Shown piece after piece: positions 45,953 to 56,639 of a DNA stretch of 64,000 nt. Position 1 is the first letter of the stretch. Each line of letters opens with the position of its first letter. Under the pieces are notes generated by a model that saw only the letters and a list, made by a program, of their open reading frames with translations, had not been told where the DNA came from and ran no database searches. The position numbers and the translations under genes are program-made. The stretch spans positions 40,314,863 through 40,378,862 of the forward strand of contig ML660201.1 in the NCBI GenBank assembly GCA_007570785.1, read 5' to 3'. The DNA is from Antilocapra americana (Eukaryota; Chordata; Mammalia; Artiodactyla; Antilocapridae).

Positions 45953-46019
45953 GCCTAAACGGCAGCGGCAGAACAACTTTCCCATGTTTCCTTCTCCTAA
46001 AGCCTGGAATTTCAGAGGG
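45953..46019 (+). CDS. ARHGEF3: Candidate internal coding exon, N-terminal part of a Rho guanine-nucleotide exchange factor
   Basis: Seen: 67 bases between a strong acceptor and a GTAAGT donor (46,020-46,025). In the frame that starts with the last base of a split codon, the exon is fully open, ends on a codon boundary and reads PKRQRQ followed by NNFPMFPSPKAWNFRG. Known from memory: ARHGEF3 (XPLN) is a cytoplasmic Dbl-family GEF for RhoA and RhoB with several alternative 5' exons. One isoform has this kind of segment just before a basic RKRKQS stretch, and the paralogue NET1 has a similar F-x-F-x-x-P-x-x-x-W-x-F segment before KRKR. Inferred: this is an alternative upstream exon of ARHGEF3, the DH and PH exons lying outside the window to the right. 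The exon carries no catalytic domain. A second frame is also open across it, and without an alignment the symbol remains provisional. Confidence 0.55.
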
Positions 46020-46899
46020 GTAAGTGTTTTCCCTGAACAATCTCACCCATTACTTGTCCTCTTCTGGGTGCTGCAGAAAGGACTCAGCTAAGGTAGACTT
46101 TCCTGGCCAAGTCTCCACCAAGCTTTTGTGCTTTACTACCTGGGGAAGTCATCTTTGCATCAGCGCCTGTGGTTTAATTAAAAAACTCCAAGTGATTCAG
46201 TAAGTACCCAATGATACTTGCCTGCCCTGTAGGTGTTGGATTATGGGAAGCATCTTATAAAGAAGCCAGGAGATGTCAAGGTTGATAAAGTGGACACTGT
46301 GGCTGTTTTGGGGGAACAAGAAAGGTGCAGAGTGAAGGAAAAAGAAATGAGAAATATACTGTCTGTTCATATGTAGTTTTATGACTTTGCAGGGAGCTTT
46401 ACTTTACAAAAGGAGAGAGGTCTATAAGCTTAAATATTAGATGTTGAAGGGAATCATAGAATTCTCCCAGTCACAAAGCTCTAGACCCTTAGAGGTGTAG
46501 GGAGGGTCAGATTTAACCTTTGCTTGATGCAAAATTCTCTTCCTTTATATAATAGTGATAATAATAGTAGTCAAAGTGGCCCATCTCTGTGTCAAAATGA
46601 ATTCTAGCTCTGACTTCAGGAACAGGACTCTTGCCTGTGTAGAATATGCTCTGAGCGTATTTTGCATGCGTTGTACCTTATGCCCAGAACACAGTCTCCT
46701 GCTACATAACACCACACTCCTGCACACACTGGACTGGCCCACCCACTTCATCCATTGGGTCTAAGCTTTGACATCACCTTCCGTGGGAACGCATCATGTC
46801 TGCCCCTTAAATCTGACCTAGAGGCTTCTGTGGATCCCTGTAGTTCTTTTTCTCATTATTAAAAGATTGTTAGTTAACATGCAGTGACATTTAAGATTG
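46020..46899. other. Unique intron-like sequence 3' of the exon
   Basis: Opens with the donor GTAAGTG. No other exon or repeat recognised. 46,820-46,900 is AT-rich. Confidence 0.4.
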
Positions 46900-47032
46900 G
46901 AAGCCCCAAGCTTTGGAGACCTTATCACTCTCTCTTGATATTGCATCATCCCTGGGCCTAGCACAGTGCCTAGAACATACATGTTTAATTAGCGTGAATG
47001 AATAAATGGAATGAATGAATAAATAAATCTCT
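46900..47032 (+). mobile_element. L2/MIR 3' end with (GAAT)n tail
   Basis: 'gggcctagcacagtgcctag', 'aacatacatgtttaattagc' and the 'gaatgaataaatggaatgaa' repeats are a typical L2 or MIR 3' terminus with a tetranucleotide tail. Confidence 0.65.
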
Positions 47033-47309
47033 CACATATATCTGACACAAAATTCACTTCAGATTATGTTTCAGGTTCTTTAGTCTTTCAGCTAAAGTCT
47101 TTCAGTGTTTTTACTGGTTCAGTTCATCTTTAATATCTTACATACATCTCAATCATTTTCCCCAAACATCTTTTTAAAAATATAAACCATGGCTCTCTTT
47201 CAGCTAAATTTTCAGTATGCTTTTAACAGAATACAAAGAGAAATGTGTTGGCCTCTTAAAGTAGATGTGTGTTTCTTACTGAGTGTAAGTCACGTACCTT
47301 CTTGGTTGG

Positions 47310-47560
47310 TTATGGTTTTGTGAACAAGACCCCAGTTGGATGATCATAAACATTAAGTGAAAAAGAGGCTTGTGTGGTCCAACAGACTTGGGACACCCTG
47401 AGTGCACCAAATTGAAGTATGTTCCAACTGCAGGACTTCTCAGAGCCTTTGGTGTGTTGATGTGCATGGAGACCATATGAAGGAGAGCTGATGGAGTTTG
47501 TGTGGAGCATCTCCCAAAGTCATTGGCCATAAACCCTTTGTTGAAAAAGTAGTTTCTACA
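47310..47560 (-). mobile_element. Possible hAT-type fossil, tentative
   Basis: In reverse complement the segment reads 'ggctctgagaagtcctgcag' and later 'gggtgtcccaagtctgttgg', 'accacacaagcctctttttc'. This resembles the ends of old hAT (MER) repeats ('ggtgtttcccaaacttatttgaccac'). The 130-codon minus frame here does not look like a host protein. Low certainty. Confidence 0.3.
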
Positions 47561-49453
47561 CACTTTGACATGGTTGACATCTGTAGTTGGTTTTGAACTA
47601 AAGAGAAGTTGAACGGTTTTGAAGGTGTTTATTTTCTCTCCCTCTCTACCTTCCCTCATGTGTACCACCCCCTTCCTTCTAATTCAACCTCTACTAGGGT
47701 TGAGGTCCATCTAGGATTTGCCTGTTTCCCCATATCTTGGGAAACTTCAGTCCTGGGCAAGCTGGGACAACTTGATAACCCTACCTTTGGCTGAAACTTC
47801 TTCAACTGTTTGTCCTTGAAAAATGTTTCATGAATTTTTAAGCTCAAGTCTGGTTTGTAGATCTTACTGCTGAAAAGGGACCTGTTAGACACATACATGG
47901 TTTAAGGGACGTTCTGTCTGTCACAGCCTTGCAGGGGTAACGTTTAATAATAGTAATTTGCTGCAAGGGAGCAAGCAAACAACTGGCCTCTGGATAATTA
48001 AAACCACATAGATAACAGAACCTAATGCTTTGTTGACTTCAGTTTCCTGTCGGCCCTCAAATTCTTAGCCAGCTCACAAGATTTCCCCCAACAGTTAAAA
48101 GTATCGAAATGACTAGAGTCTATTTAGGTGGTCAGGTCAGTTGTGTTTATCTTGGTCTCTTGTCTTTGCTTTGATTCTTCTGGCCCCTGTGGCTTCTTGG
48201 TAAAGTTAGACAAACTGACCTCATGACCACACCAGAAGGAGATGGTTCAGGGCCTGGCCAATTGCCAGATTCCTCAGTGGCCAAAGTCATCCCTCTGTCC
48301 CTTGGAGCATAATATTCCATGGCCTGGTGAGCGTGGAAGGAAACCCAAGCCAGTGGGAACACCGTCACTCCCAGCTCTGTAAGCATAGTTATTGTAATTG
48401 GAACTAAAGAATGAGAAGCACCCAGAATACCAGGAGGAAAACATGGGAGGTACTATCTAATTGATACATTTTCTATAATGAAATGTGAGGCTCAGGTCTG
48501 CTAGACTGTTTGTTCTAGGGCAAGACGCATGTTCTATGAACTCTTCATTTTCTTCTTTATTTGGAAGGAAAGGGTTTAAGAACCTCTGTGATAGCAAATT
48601 TCCCAGTTTTATATATGTGGCAGAGAAAACATTAGAAGCATCTGCATTTCCATTCCTTTTCAGCCCGTAAAGCAGAAGGGGCCTGTGTTACTTTCTCGCA
48701 TCCTGGACATGTGTGGGGTTTGGGGATAAGGGTGCGGGGAAGAGATGGTGAGAAATGGATTGGAAAGGCAAGAGGAGAAAGAACCACATGGCTCTAAATG
48801 AGAAGTGAGATGGAAACACTTGAGGGCCAAGGAGGGAGCATGGGACATGGAGTGAGGTGGGGAGAGGGAGTGGTCAGTGTCTGAAGAAACAGACATTTGG
48901 GGAAAGAGATGTTTCAAAATGTCAGTAATTTTAAGGAAGATTTTGCTGAGTGAGTGTATGGTAACCGTCTCCTTGTCGTTCCCTTGAGATCCACTGCAGA
49001 TCTCATGACTTCTTAAGGCCTTAAGAATTGCATTTGTGGTTTTCCTCTTTTTGGCTAGTTTTTGGCTGCCAAGAGCCTCAGGAAGTTGCTGATGATACCT
49101 GGATGACACATCTTTTCTGTGTACCAAGTGGTTCAGTCCTTTCATGAGTTACTGCTGCTAATTGTTGGCTGTGTCCTTTGGTCCCCATGCTCAACTAAGG
49201 AGACAGAGGCCCTAGGTGTTACAACCCCCTGGAATTTCTCTACCCTCCCTGGCCAGGGGTGGTGCTGTGCCATCTCTCACCAGAACATGAATGCTACAGA
49301 TATGTTCATGGAGAGAAGCCAGGAGGATGGTTGTGGTTGGGACAGTTATGGTAGGAAAATCACAAGTGAGACCAGAACAGGATGGGGAGAATAAAAGGCA
49401 GGACCCTCAGAGAGATGGGACTCTGGGAGGTGTCTTACCCTGTGTCAGCTCCT
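47561..49453. other. Unique non-coding stretch
   Basis: No gene, RNA or clear repeat in about 1.9 kb. A 161-codon minus frame at 48,660-49,145 is unrecognised and low in complexity (Ser, His, Pro rich). Confidence 0.45.
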
Positions 49454-51206
49454 CTGGATCTGGTTCAGCTCAGTTCAGTTCAGTTGCTCAGTGCTGTCCT
49501 ACCCTCTGTGACCCCATGGACTGCAGCATGCCAAGCTTCGCTGATCATCACCAACTGCCAGAGCCAACTCAAACTCATGTCCATCGTGTTGATGATGCCA
49601 TCAAACTATTTCATCCTGTCATCCCCTTCTCCTCCCCCTTTCAATCTTTCCCAGCATCAGGGTCTTCTCCAGTGAGTCAGTTCTTCACATCAGGTGGCCA
49701 AAATATTGGAGTTTCAGCTTCAGCATCAGTCCTTCCAATGAATATTCACGACTGATTTCCTTTAGGATGGACTGGCTGGATCTTCTTGCAGTCCAAGGGA
49801 CTCTCAAGAGTCTTCTCCAACACCACAGTTCAAAAACAATGGAATGGGAAAGACTAGAGATCTCTTCAAGAAAATTAGAGATACCAAGGGAACATTTCAT
49901 GCAAAGACGAGCACAATAAAGGACAGAAATAGTACAGACCTAACAGAAGCAGAAGAGATTAAGAAGAGGTGGCAAGAATACACAGAAGAACTGTACAAAA
50001 AAGATCTTCATGACCCAGATAACCACTCACCTAGAGCCAGACATCCTGGAATGTGAAGTTAAGTGGGCAGCGTTAGGAAGCATCATTACGAACAAAGTTA
50101 GTGGAGATGATGGAATTCCAGTTGAGTTATTTCAAATCCTAAAAGATGATGCTGTGAAAGTGCTGCACTCAATATGCCAGCAAATTTGGAAAACTCAGCA
50201 GTGGCCACAGGACTGGAAAAGGTCAGTTTTCATTCCAATCCCAAAGAAAGGCAATGTCGAAGAATGTTCAAACTACTGCATAATTGCACTTATCTCACAT
50301 GCTAGCAAAATAATGCTCAAAATTCTCCAAGTCAACTTCAACAGTATGTGAACTGTGAACCTCCAGATGTTCAAGCTGGACTTACAAAAGACAGAGGAAC
50401 CAGAGATCAAATTGCCAACATCTACTGAATCATATAAAAAGCAAGAGAGTTTCAGAAAAACATCTACTTTTGCTTTATTGACTATGCCAAAGCCTTTGAC
50501 TGTGTGGATCACCACAAACTGTGGAAAATTCTTAAAGAGACAAGAATACCAGACCGCCTGCCCTGCCTCCTGAGAAATCTGTTTGCAGGTCAAGAAGTGA
50601 CAGTTAGAACTGGACATGGAACAACAGACTGTTTCCAAATGGGGAAAGGAGTACGTCAAGGCTGTATATTGTCACCCTGCTTATTTAACTTAAATGCAGA
50701 GTACATCAGGAGAAATACTGGGCTGGAAGAAGCACAAGCTGAAATCAAGATTGCCAGGAGAAATATCAATAACCTCAGGTATGCAGGTGACACCATCCTT
50801 ATGGCAGAAAGTGAAGAACTAAAGAGCATCTTGATGAAAGTGAAAGAGGGGAGTGAAAAGTTGGCTTAAAGCTCAACATTCAGAAACCAAGACCATGGCA
50901 TCTGGTCCTATCACTTCATGGCAAATAGAGGGGGGAACAATGGAAATAGTGAGAGACTTTATTTTGGGGGGCTCCAAAATCACTGCAGATGGTGACTTCA
51001 GCCATGAAATTAAAAGAATCTTGCTCCTTGGAAGAAAAACTGTGACCAACTTAGATAGCATATTAAAAAGCAGAGACATTACTCTACCAACAAAGGTCCG
51101 TCTAGTCAAAGCTATGGTTTTTCCAGTAGTCATGTATGGATGTGTGAGTTGGACTATAAAGAAAACTGAGCACTGAAGAATTGATGCTTTTGAACTGGAT
51201 ATGGTT
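49454..51206 (-). mobile_element. BovB LINE with 5' inversion (twin priming)
   Basis: Two BovB pieces meet head-on. 49,466-49,835 is the BovB 3' tail on the minus strand ('gttcagttgctcagtgctgt', 'agtccaagggactctcaaga', 'cttctccaacaccacagttc'). 49,837-51,197 is the internal ORF2 region on the plus strand, which ends 'gatgcttttgaactg'. That is exactly where the minus piece begins, sharing about 10 bases (ttttgaactg). The flanks ctggatctggtt (49,454-49,465) and ctggatatggtt (51,195-51,206) give a 12-bp duplication with one mismatch. All of this fits one insertion event in which the upstream part was primed separately and inverted. Confidence 0.88.
49844..51176 (+). pseudogene. BovB ORF2 reverse transcriptase remnant
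   Basis: Frames in series carry the RT domain. They start with the linker before RT, then PIPKKGN with CSNYC (about 50,240-50,290), motif A FIDYAKAFDCVDH (about 50,474-50,512), VRQGCILSP (about 50,652-50,678), and the motif C region RYAGDT (50,777-50,794), where GGT at 50,786-50,788 replaces the first Asp codon of the catalytic pair. Frame breaks occur near 50,045, between 50,350 and 50,465, and at an A run near 50,858. The frame ends at TGA 51,174-51,176. The endonuclease domain is absent through 5' truncation. This is the inverted half of the insertion, dead as an enzyme. Non-viral retrotransposon. Confidence 0.9.
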
Positions 51207-51577
51207 GGGGCATTGTAAAGTTCAGAATTCTGACCCTTTGTTGTGAGAATATCGCTGCAGCTCCTCTAGTAAGCTGAGACAGAGCGTCACAGAGACAGAG
51301 ACAGGGAGGAAACTCATCCTAGAAATGTGAAAATCTCTGGGCCACAACACTTGGCATTGCCTATAGTTACCTTGAGAATATTTAACAAGACCTACTATGT
51401 ATGAGACATTGTTCTAGGTGCTAGATCTGAGATTTGAATGAAATATCAACCAAATTTCAGGGCCATACTGATCTTATCTCTTTCTCCAGTGCTTGGCCTT
51501 TATACTTGCCTAAACCATTTGGTTAGAAATGGCTAAACTCTGAGGCTTTGGAAGGGACTTTGAACATTATGTGTGTG
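51207..51577. other. Unique stretch with L2-like fragment
   Basis: 51,375-51,480 contains 'cctactatgtatgagacatt' and 'gttctaggtgctagatctga', an L2/MIR-class word order. Otherwise nothing seen. Confidence 0.4.
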
Positions 51578-51803
51578 TGCCTGTGTGTGCTCAGTTGCTA
51601 AATCCTGTCCAACTCTTTGCGACCTCATGGACTATAGCCTGCCAGTCTCCTCTGTCCATGGGATTTCCCAGGCAAGAATACTGGAGTGGGTTGCCATTTC
51701 CTTCTCCAGGGCACCTTCCCTGCCCGGGGATTGAAACTGTGACTCCTGTGTGTCCTGCATTAGCAGGCATGTTCTTTACCACTGAAACCACCAGGGAAGC
51801 CCT
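51578..51803 (-). mobile_element. BovA2/Bov-tA SINE
   Basis: Read on the + strand: 'gtgtgctcagttgctaaatc', 'gcgacctcatggactatagc', 'ggagtgggttgccatttcct', 'cggggattgaaactgtgact', 'ctttaccactgaaaccacca'. 'aacattat' before and 'aacatcat' after may be the target duplication. Confidence 0.92.
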
Positions 51804-51854
51804 TAACATCATACCCCACACCTTTCAATTTTCAGTTGAGGAAAATAAGGTTTA

Positions 51855-52270
51855 GCATATTAGTCAGGACTCTTCTGGCTGCTAGTGATAGAAACACAAT
51901 TATAACAAGCTCAAATGGAAAGGGAAATTGATTGGTTCATGTAACTGAGGGAAACTGACTGGTAGGCTTCAGGTACAGCTATATCCAGGTATATGCTCTC
52001 AGCTTTGTCACTTTTGAGGTTTTGGTCTTGTCTTCTCCTACTGCACGTGAACTGTTTTGGAAGGAGGGGATGACCACAAATAGCCACACGTTTCCAGACA
52101 AAAGGGAATTTTTGCTTACAGAATCCCAATGTGAAGTCCCAGCATAGGACTCTGATGCCCTGGTCCTACTCACATAGTTATACCTTGGCCAATCACTGTG
52201 GTCAAGAGCATTGGACAGACCTTGGTCATGTGCTCCTCTGGAGGAGCTGGGTTGACAGAGTTTCATGATT
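51855..52270 (+). mobile_element. Ancient mammalian repeat, copy 1, family not assigned
   Basis: 'ctgctagtgatagaaacaca', 'aacaagctcaaatggaaagg', 'gattggttcatgtaactgag', then 'ttggccaatcactgtggtca' and 'ttggtcatgtgctcctctgg'. The order matches the old repeat type with 'gcaagtaacagaaacccaac' and 'accaatcactgtggccagg'. A second copy is at 55.9 kb. Confidence 0.55.
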
Positions 52271-53499
52271 GGCAGTTCTACTGGAGCTATTGAAAGTGGG
52301 AAAAGGACATTCGCTCCAAGCTAGTGGTGGTTGTTGTTAATAAAAGGTTAAAGAGCATTCATTCAACAGCAAAGACACAGAATTGAATAAGACACAGTCT
52401 TCATCTCGTGTTCCTTAACATCCAGTAGATGTATAGGTAAACAAATTATTTTATCATAGCAGAATGACAGGGTAGGAGACATATGACAGAGCTGCTCAAC
52501 AGGGATTGAAAACAAAAGGTCACTAGCCCAATAGTAAACACTCATTTTTTCAAATGATCCCTTTGTTACATGGTATGGGTAACATGCGGCCATCCATGCC
52601 TGCAGACCCTGGCACTGTAGGAGGTGAGTTGGGAATCCCTCTTGGTGTGGGAGGTCCAGATATTTGAGGGGTCACTGAATGCCTGAAATTTAGTGCAGGG
52701 TTTGGGAAGTATGTCATATGTTTTAGGACAAAGGTCTTCATTTATTTTTAGCCACATTTGCAGAGTTCTGTGATCCATGTATCTATGGCTGTAGTTCTGA
52801 TGGTAGAAAGAACAGTTAGGTATGTGAGACATTTATAAAAAGATGAATTTGAGGGCCTTTCAAAACCAGTAGAGGTTTATTCATCTTGCTGGGGTTAAAA
52901 ATGGCTCTTCCTGGCCTTTGAAAGGGATGCTTGTTACATAGGCTTGCTGGCTCATTGTCAGCCCCTTCCCTCCAGCCTCCCCCTGACTTCTTCCTGTATA
53001 TACTTTGGGCCTTCTCTCCCACACCCCAAGCATCTACAGTTGCCTGTTAGTCTTCTCTCTTCTTTGGCACTTTCTGGGTACATTCCTGGCACAGTGAATG
53101 CTATTTTAACTAATAGCATTAGTTAACTCCTCCTCCAAGGAGGAGTTTGGTACCACCGCTGAAGAGAGTCCAGTTTCTAGACAGACAGGAAATAATGCTG
53201 GTGAGGCTCAAAGCCAAGAGAATTAAGAGTAGAGTCACATCTCCAGACAGTAGGTCCTGTACCTGCTCCAGGTGGCCTGACCCACCCCCAGGCCCCATGT
53301 TTGGAAGGAAGTTGGCAAACCCTAGGTGAATGTTTCTTGAAGATCAGGCTGAAATGCTGTGAAATTCACAACTCATTAGAGTGACAGAGTCTCTAATACT
53401 CTAAAAACTCACGGCGCCCCTTCAGCATTTACTGTGGCCTCACCTCTCTTTTGCCAAAGAAGGTGGTGTGGCTTTTTCTTCTCTCACAGCCTCGGTTTG
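52271..53499. other. Unique stretch
   Basis: No gene. 52,345-52,460 may be an L2-class scrap ('cattcattcaacagcaaaga'). A short palindrome lies at 53,125-53,147 (aactcctcc / ggaggagtt, 5-base loop). Confidence 0.4.
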
Positions 53500-53665
53500 T
53501 ACATTTACCTACGTTATTTAACATCAGCTCCAAGCAAGGCTGCGGCAGTGCCGCGTGGTAGATAGTACCTGTTCCGTTTCGAGTATGTAGGAACGGAGCA
53601 CACATCTGCTCGCTGCCTGAAGTCACAGCCACGGTAAGTGGCAGAGCCAGCTCGTGAGCCTGGGA
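53500..53665 (-). mobile_element. MIR SINE fragment
   Basis: 'tttaacatcagctccaagca', 'gcctgaagtcacagccacgg' and 'taagtggcagagccagctcg' follow reverse MIR order. Diverged. Confidence 0.55.
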
Positions 53666-53870
53666 TGGGCTTTCCTCAGGCAGTGGGAGCCTATGGCCTT
53701 TCTAAAACAAAGCTGATGACACATGCCTTGATTTCAGAGAAAGTCAGGCATGACCGTCTTTTTAACAGTGTTAGAAACAAGGGACAATTCTGTGGTAAAC
53801 TTTTCATCACCTCAAATCCCTGTTAGTTACCTTCTGCTCCCTTGAACTTTTCTGTTTATGTTTATTTCTT

Positions 53871-54117
53871 TGTTAAAGTATGTGTGTGCTAAGTCGCTTC
53901 AGTTGTGTCCGTCTCTTTGTGACCCCATGGACTGTAGCTCAGCAGACTCCTCTGTCCATGGGATTCTCCAGGCAAGAATACTGGAGTGGGCTGCCATGCC
54001 CTTCTCCAGGGGGTTTTCCTGACCAAGGGATTCAACCTGTGTCTCTTATGTCTCCTGCACTGGCAAATGGGTTCTTTACCACTAACTCCACCTGGGAAGC
54101 CCAAAGTGTTGAAGTAT
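53871..54117 (-). mobile_element. BovA2/Bov-tA SINE with target-site duplication
   Basis: The element proper is about 53,882-54,106. Read on the + strand: 'gtgctaagtcgcttcagttg', 'gaccccatggactgtagctc', 'gatgggctgccatgccc'-like core, 'gggattcaacctgtgtctct' and 'accactaactccacctggga'. The flanks tgttaaagtat (53,871-53,881) and tgttgaagtat (54,107-54,117) are an 11-bp duplication with one mismatch. It inserted at the 3' tip of the L1 that follows. Confidence 0.92.
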
Positions 54118-55490
54118 ATAGTTGATTATAATATTGTGTTAGTTTCAGGTGTATAGCAAAGTGATTCAGTTTTATATATATATAAATAGATTTTTTTCTA
54201 TTATAGGTTATTATAAGATGTTGACTATATCTCCTTGTGCTTATAACAGTAAATCCTTGTTGCTTATCTACTTTATGTAGTATGTATCTGTTGATCCCAT
54301 ATTCCTAATTTATCCCTGCCTGCCTCTCTTTCCCCTTTGATGACCATAAGTTTGTTTTGTATGTTTGTGAATCTGTTTCTGTTTTGTATATATATTTATT
54401 TGTATTATTTTTTAGATTTCACACATAAGTGATATCATATATATCTTTCTCTGACATTTCACTAAATACAGTATTCTCTAGGTCCGTTCATAATGCTGAA
54501 AATGGCAACATTTTATTCGTTTTAATGACTGAGTAGTATTCCTGTGTGTGTGTGTATTCAGTTTTATGTATAAATTATGTACTGAAATTATAATCATAAA
54601 ATTTTATGTACTGAATTACTGCACACCTGAAACTAACACAATACTGTAATTAACTATATGTATGTATATGTATACACACATTATATATATACATTGCATC
54701 TTCTTACACCAATTGTCTGTTGATGTGTGCTTGGGTTGTTTCAGCGTCTTATCTATTGTAAAAAGTGCTGCTATGAACATTTGGGTGCAGGTATCTTTTC
54801 AAACTAGAGTTTTTGTCTTTTCTGGAATGGAGTTGCTGAATTATACGATAGCTCTATTTTTTGTTTTATGAGAAATCTCCATACTGTTTTTCATAGTGGA
54901 TGTACCAGTTTACATTCCCACAATAGTATGGAAGATTCCCTTTTCTCCGTATTTTCTCCAGCATTTATTGTTCGTAGCCTTACTGATGATGGCCATTCTG
55001 ACCAGTGTAAGGTGATACCTCATGGTAGTTTTTATCTGCATTTCTCTGTTAACTAGTGATGTTGAGCATCTTTTCATATGCTTTTTGGCCATCTGTGTGT
55101 CTTCTTTGGAGAAATGTCTATTTAGATCTTTGGCCCATTTTTTTATTGAGTTGTTTATTTTTTTGATATTGAGTTATATTAGCTGCTTGTATATTTTGGA
55201 AATTAAGCCTTTGTTGTTCACACCATTTGTAAACATTTTCTCCCATTTCATAGGTTGTCTTTTTGTTTTACTGATGGTTTCCTTTGCTGTGCAAAACCAT
55301 GTAAGTGTGATTATGTCCCATTTGTTTATTTTTGCTTTCATTTCTGTTGCCTTGGGAGACTGATCTAAGAAAATATTGCTGCAATTTATATCAGAGGATG
55401 TTTTCCCCATGTTCTCTTCTAGGCATTGTACGGTGTCATGTCTTATATTTAGGTCTTTAAACCATTCTGAGTTTATTATGGATGCCTTTT
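54107..55490 (-). mobile_element. LINE-1 3' end (ORF2 C-terminus and 3' UTR)
   Basis: Read on the + strand: 'attgtgttagtttcaggtgt', 'atagcaaagtgattcagttt', 'agatttcacacataagtgat', 'tggatgtaccagtttacatt', 'ttgagcatcttttcatatgc', 'tcttctttggagaaatgtct', 'tttctcccatttcataggtt'. 5'-truncated near 55,490. The plus frames of about 113 codons are antisense to ORF2 and not real. A foreign plus-oriented L1 tail is embedded at 54,600-54,660. Confidence 0.9.
54600..54660 (+). mobile_element. Short L1 3' tail in opposite orientation inside the L1
   Basis: 'tactgcacacctgaaactaa' and 'cacaatactgtaattaacta' are the forward-strand complement of the L1 3' end ('cacctgaaactaacacaatattgtaaatcaac'), embedded in a reverse-strand L1 next to a (TG)n run (about 54,544-54,556). 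Confidence 0.75.
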
Positions 55491-55899
55491 GATGTGAAGT
55501 GCCCCTTCGAAATGAAAAGCTGTCTCTCATTTCCGCTTAGTCTTCTTGTCTCATTTCCCTTCAGACAGTGGAGAAGCCACCCAGTGAAAGATGCTGACAC
55601 CTATGAGGAAAAGCCCATGTCATCTTCAGTGTGCTGACGCCAAAAATATGCCAGGCACATTGAAGCTCATTTTTAGACTCAAAAGTGGTTTCTTTTTTTT
55701 TTGCCATATGTGAGGTCTATGGGGACACAGTTGCTTGTGTACCAGCTGTGCAAGCTCTGCACTTTTGAGACAGAATTTATAGATGCTTTTGTTTATTTTA
55801 TGCAGCTGTCAACTCAGTTATTCCCTTTTAGTTCCAGAATTGTACAAGGTAAAAGATGTGTTTGACAGTGGTCTTTTAGGTTACTTAGGAGATCTTGAG
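55491..55899. other. Unique stretch
   Basis: No recognisable gene or repeat. Confidence 0.4.
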
Positions 55900-56330
55900 G
55901 GTGATAGAATTCGACTCAAATTAACTTAAACAAGGAAAGTTTCAAAAATTATAGAGGTCTCCAGATATCTCATGGAATGCAGCAGGATCTCAGAAGTCCC
56001 TGGAAGCAGCACCTGAAGCCTATGAAGGTTCCCAATTCCTCTGTTGTTTGCTGCATTTTCTCTGCAGACTGACTTCCCTCATACCGTGGAAATGCAGCCA
56101 TCTGCAGAGACAGCTTTTTCTCTCTGAGAGCCAAAATTACTGGTGGGGAAGATTTTGATTGGTTCAGCCTGGGTCAGGTGGATACTCCAAGACCAATCAG
56201 CAGTGGCCACAGTGTGGAGTTCTGCTATACTGACTCCTGTGGTAACCATAGTAACACGGGAGCGAAGGGGCAGTTTCCATAGGGAGGGGAGAGGCTCTGG
56301 GCAGATACAAACAGTTCTTGTCTACAGCAG
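55900..56330 (+). mobile_element. Ancient mammalian repeat, copy 2, family not assigned
   Basis: 'actcaaattaacttaaacaa', 'tttgattggttcagcctggg', 'tcaggtggatactccaagac' and 'caatcagcagtggccacagt' follow the same word order as the copy at 51.9 kb, but diverged enough to be an independent old insertion. Confidence 0.5.
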
Positions 56331-56639
56331 TCTTCCCCATCTCTCATCCCATAGTAAAGGGTAATCATACTGATGCCCAGGGTCTGACTGTCAAATAAAC
56401 AAAACTTCTAACCCTTTATTTTTCCATGTTGGCTAGAAGTAGTCCTTTTGGTTATTGGTAATTTTTTAAATCCTCAGAATCTGAACTGGGAGCAAGAATA
56501 AACTGCTCATAAGATATAAGGCATAGTAGTCCTCTGGATTAATTGAAATAATAGCAGATCCTGGACAATTGCATTCTGAAATGGCTGTTATTAATTCTGT
56601 TACCATTGGGTAATATTGGAGCTTAGTGGTTTTATTTTT
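56331..56639. other. Unique AT-rich stretch
   Basis: Nothing recognisable. Confidence 0.35.

Noticed and set aside
47276..47668. Possible processed pseudogene on the minus strand
   Set aside because: The 130-codon frame matches no protein I know, and its ends look more like an old DNA-transposon fossil.
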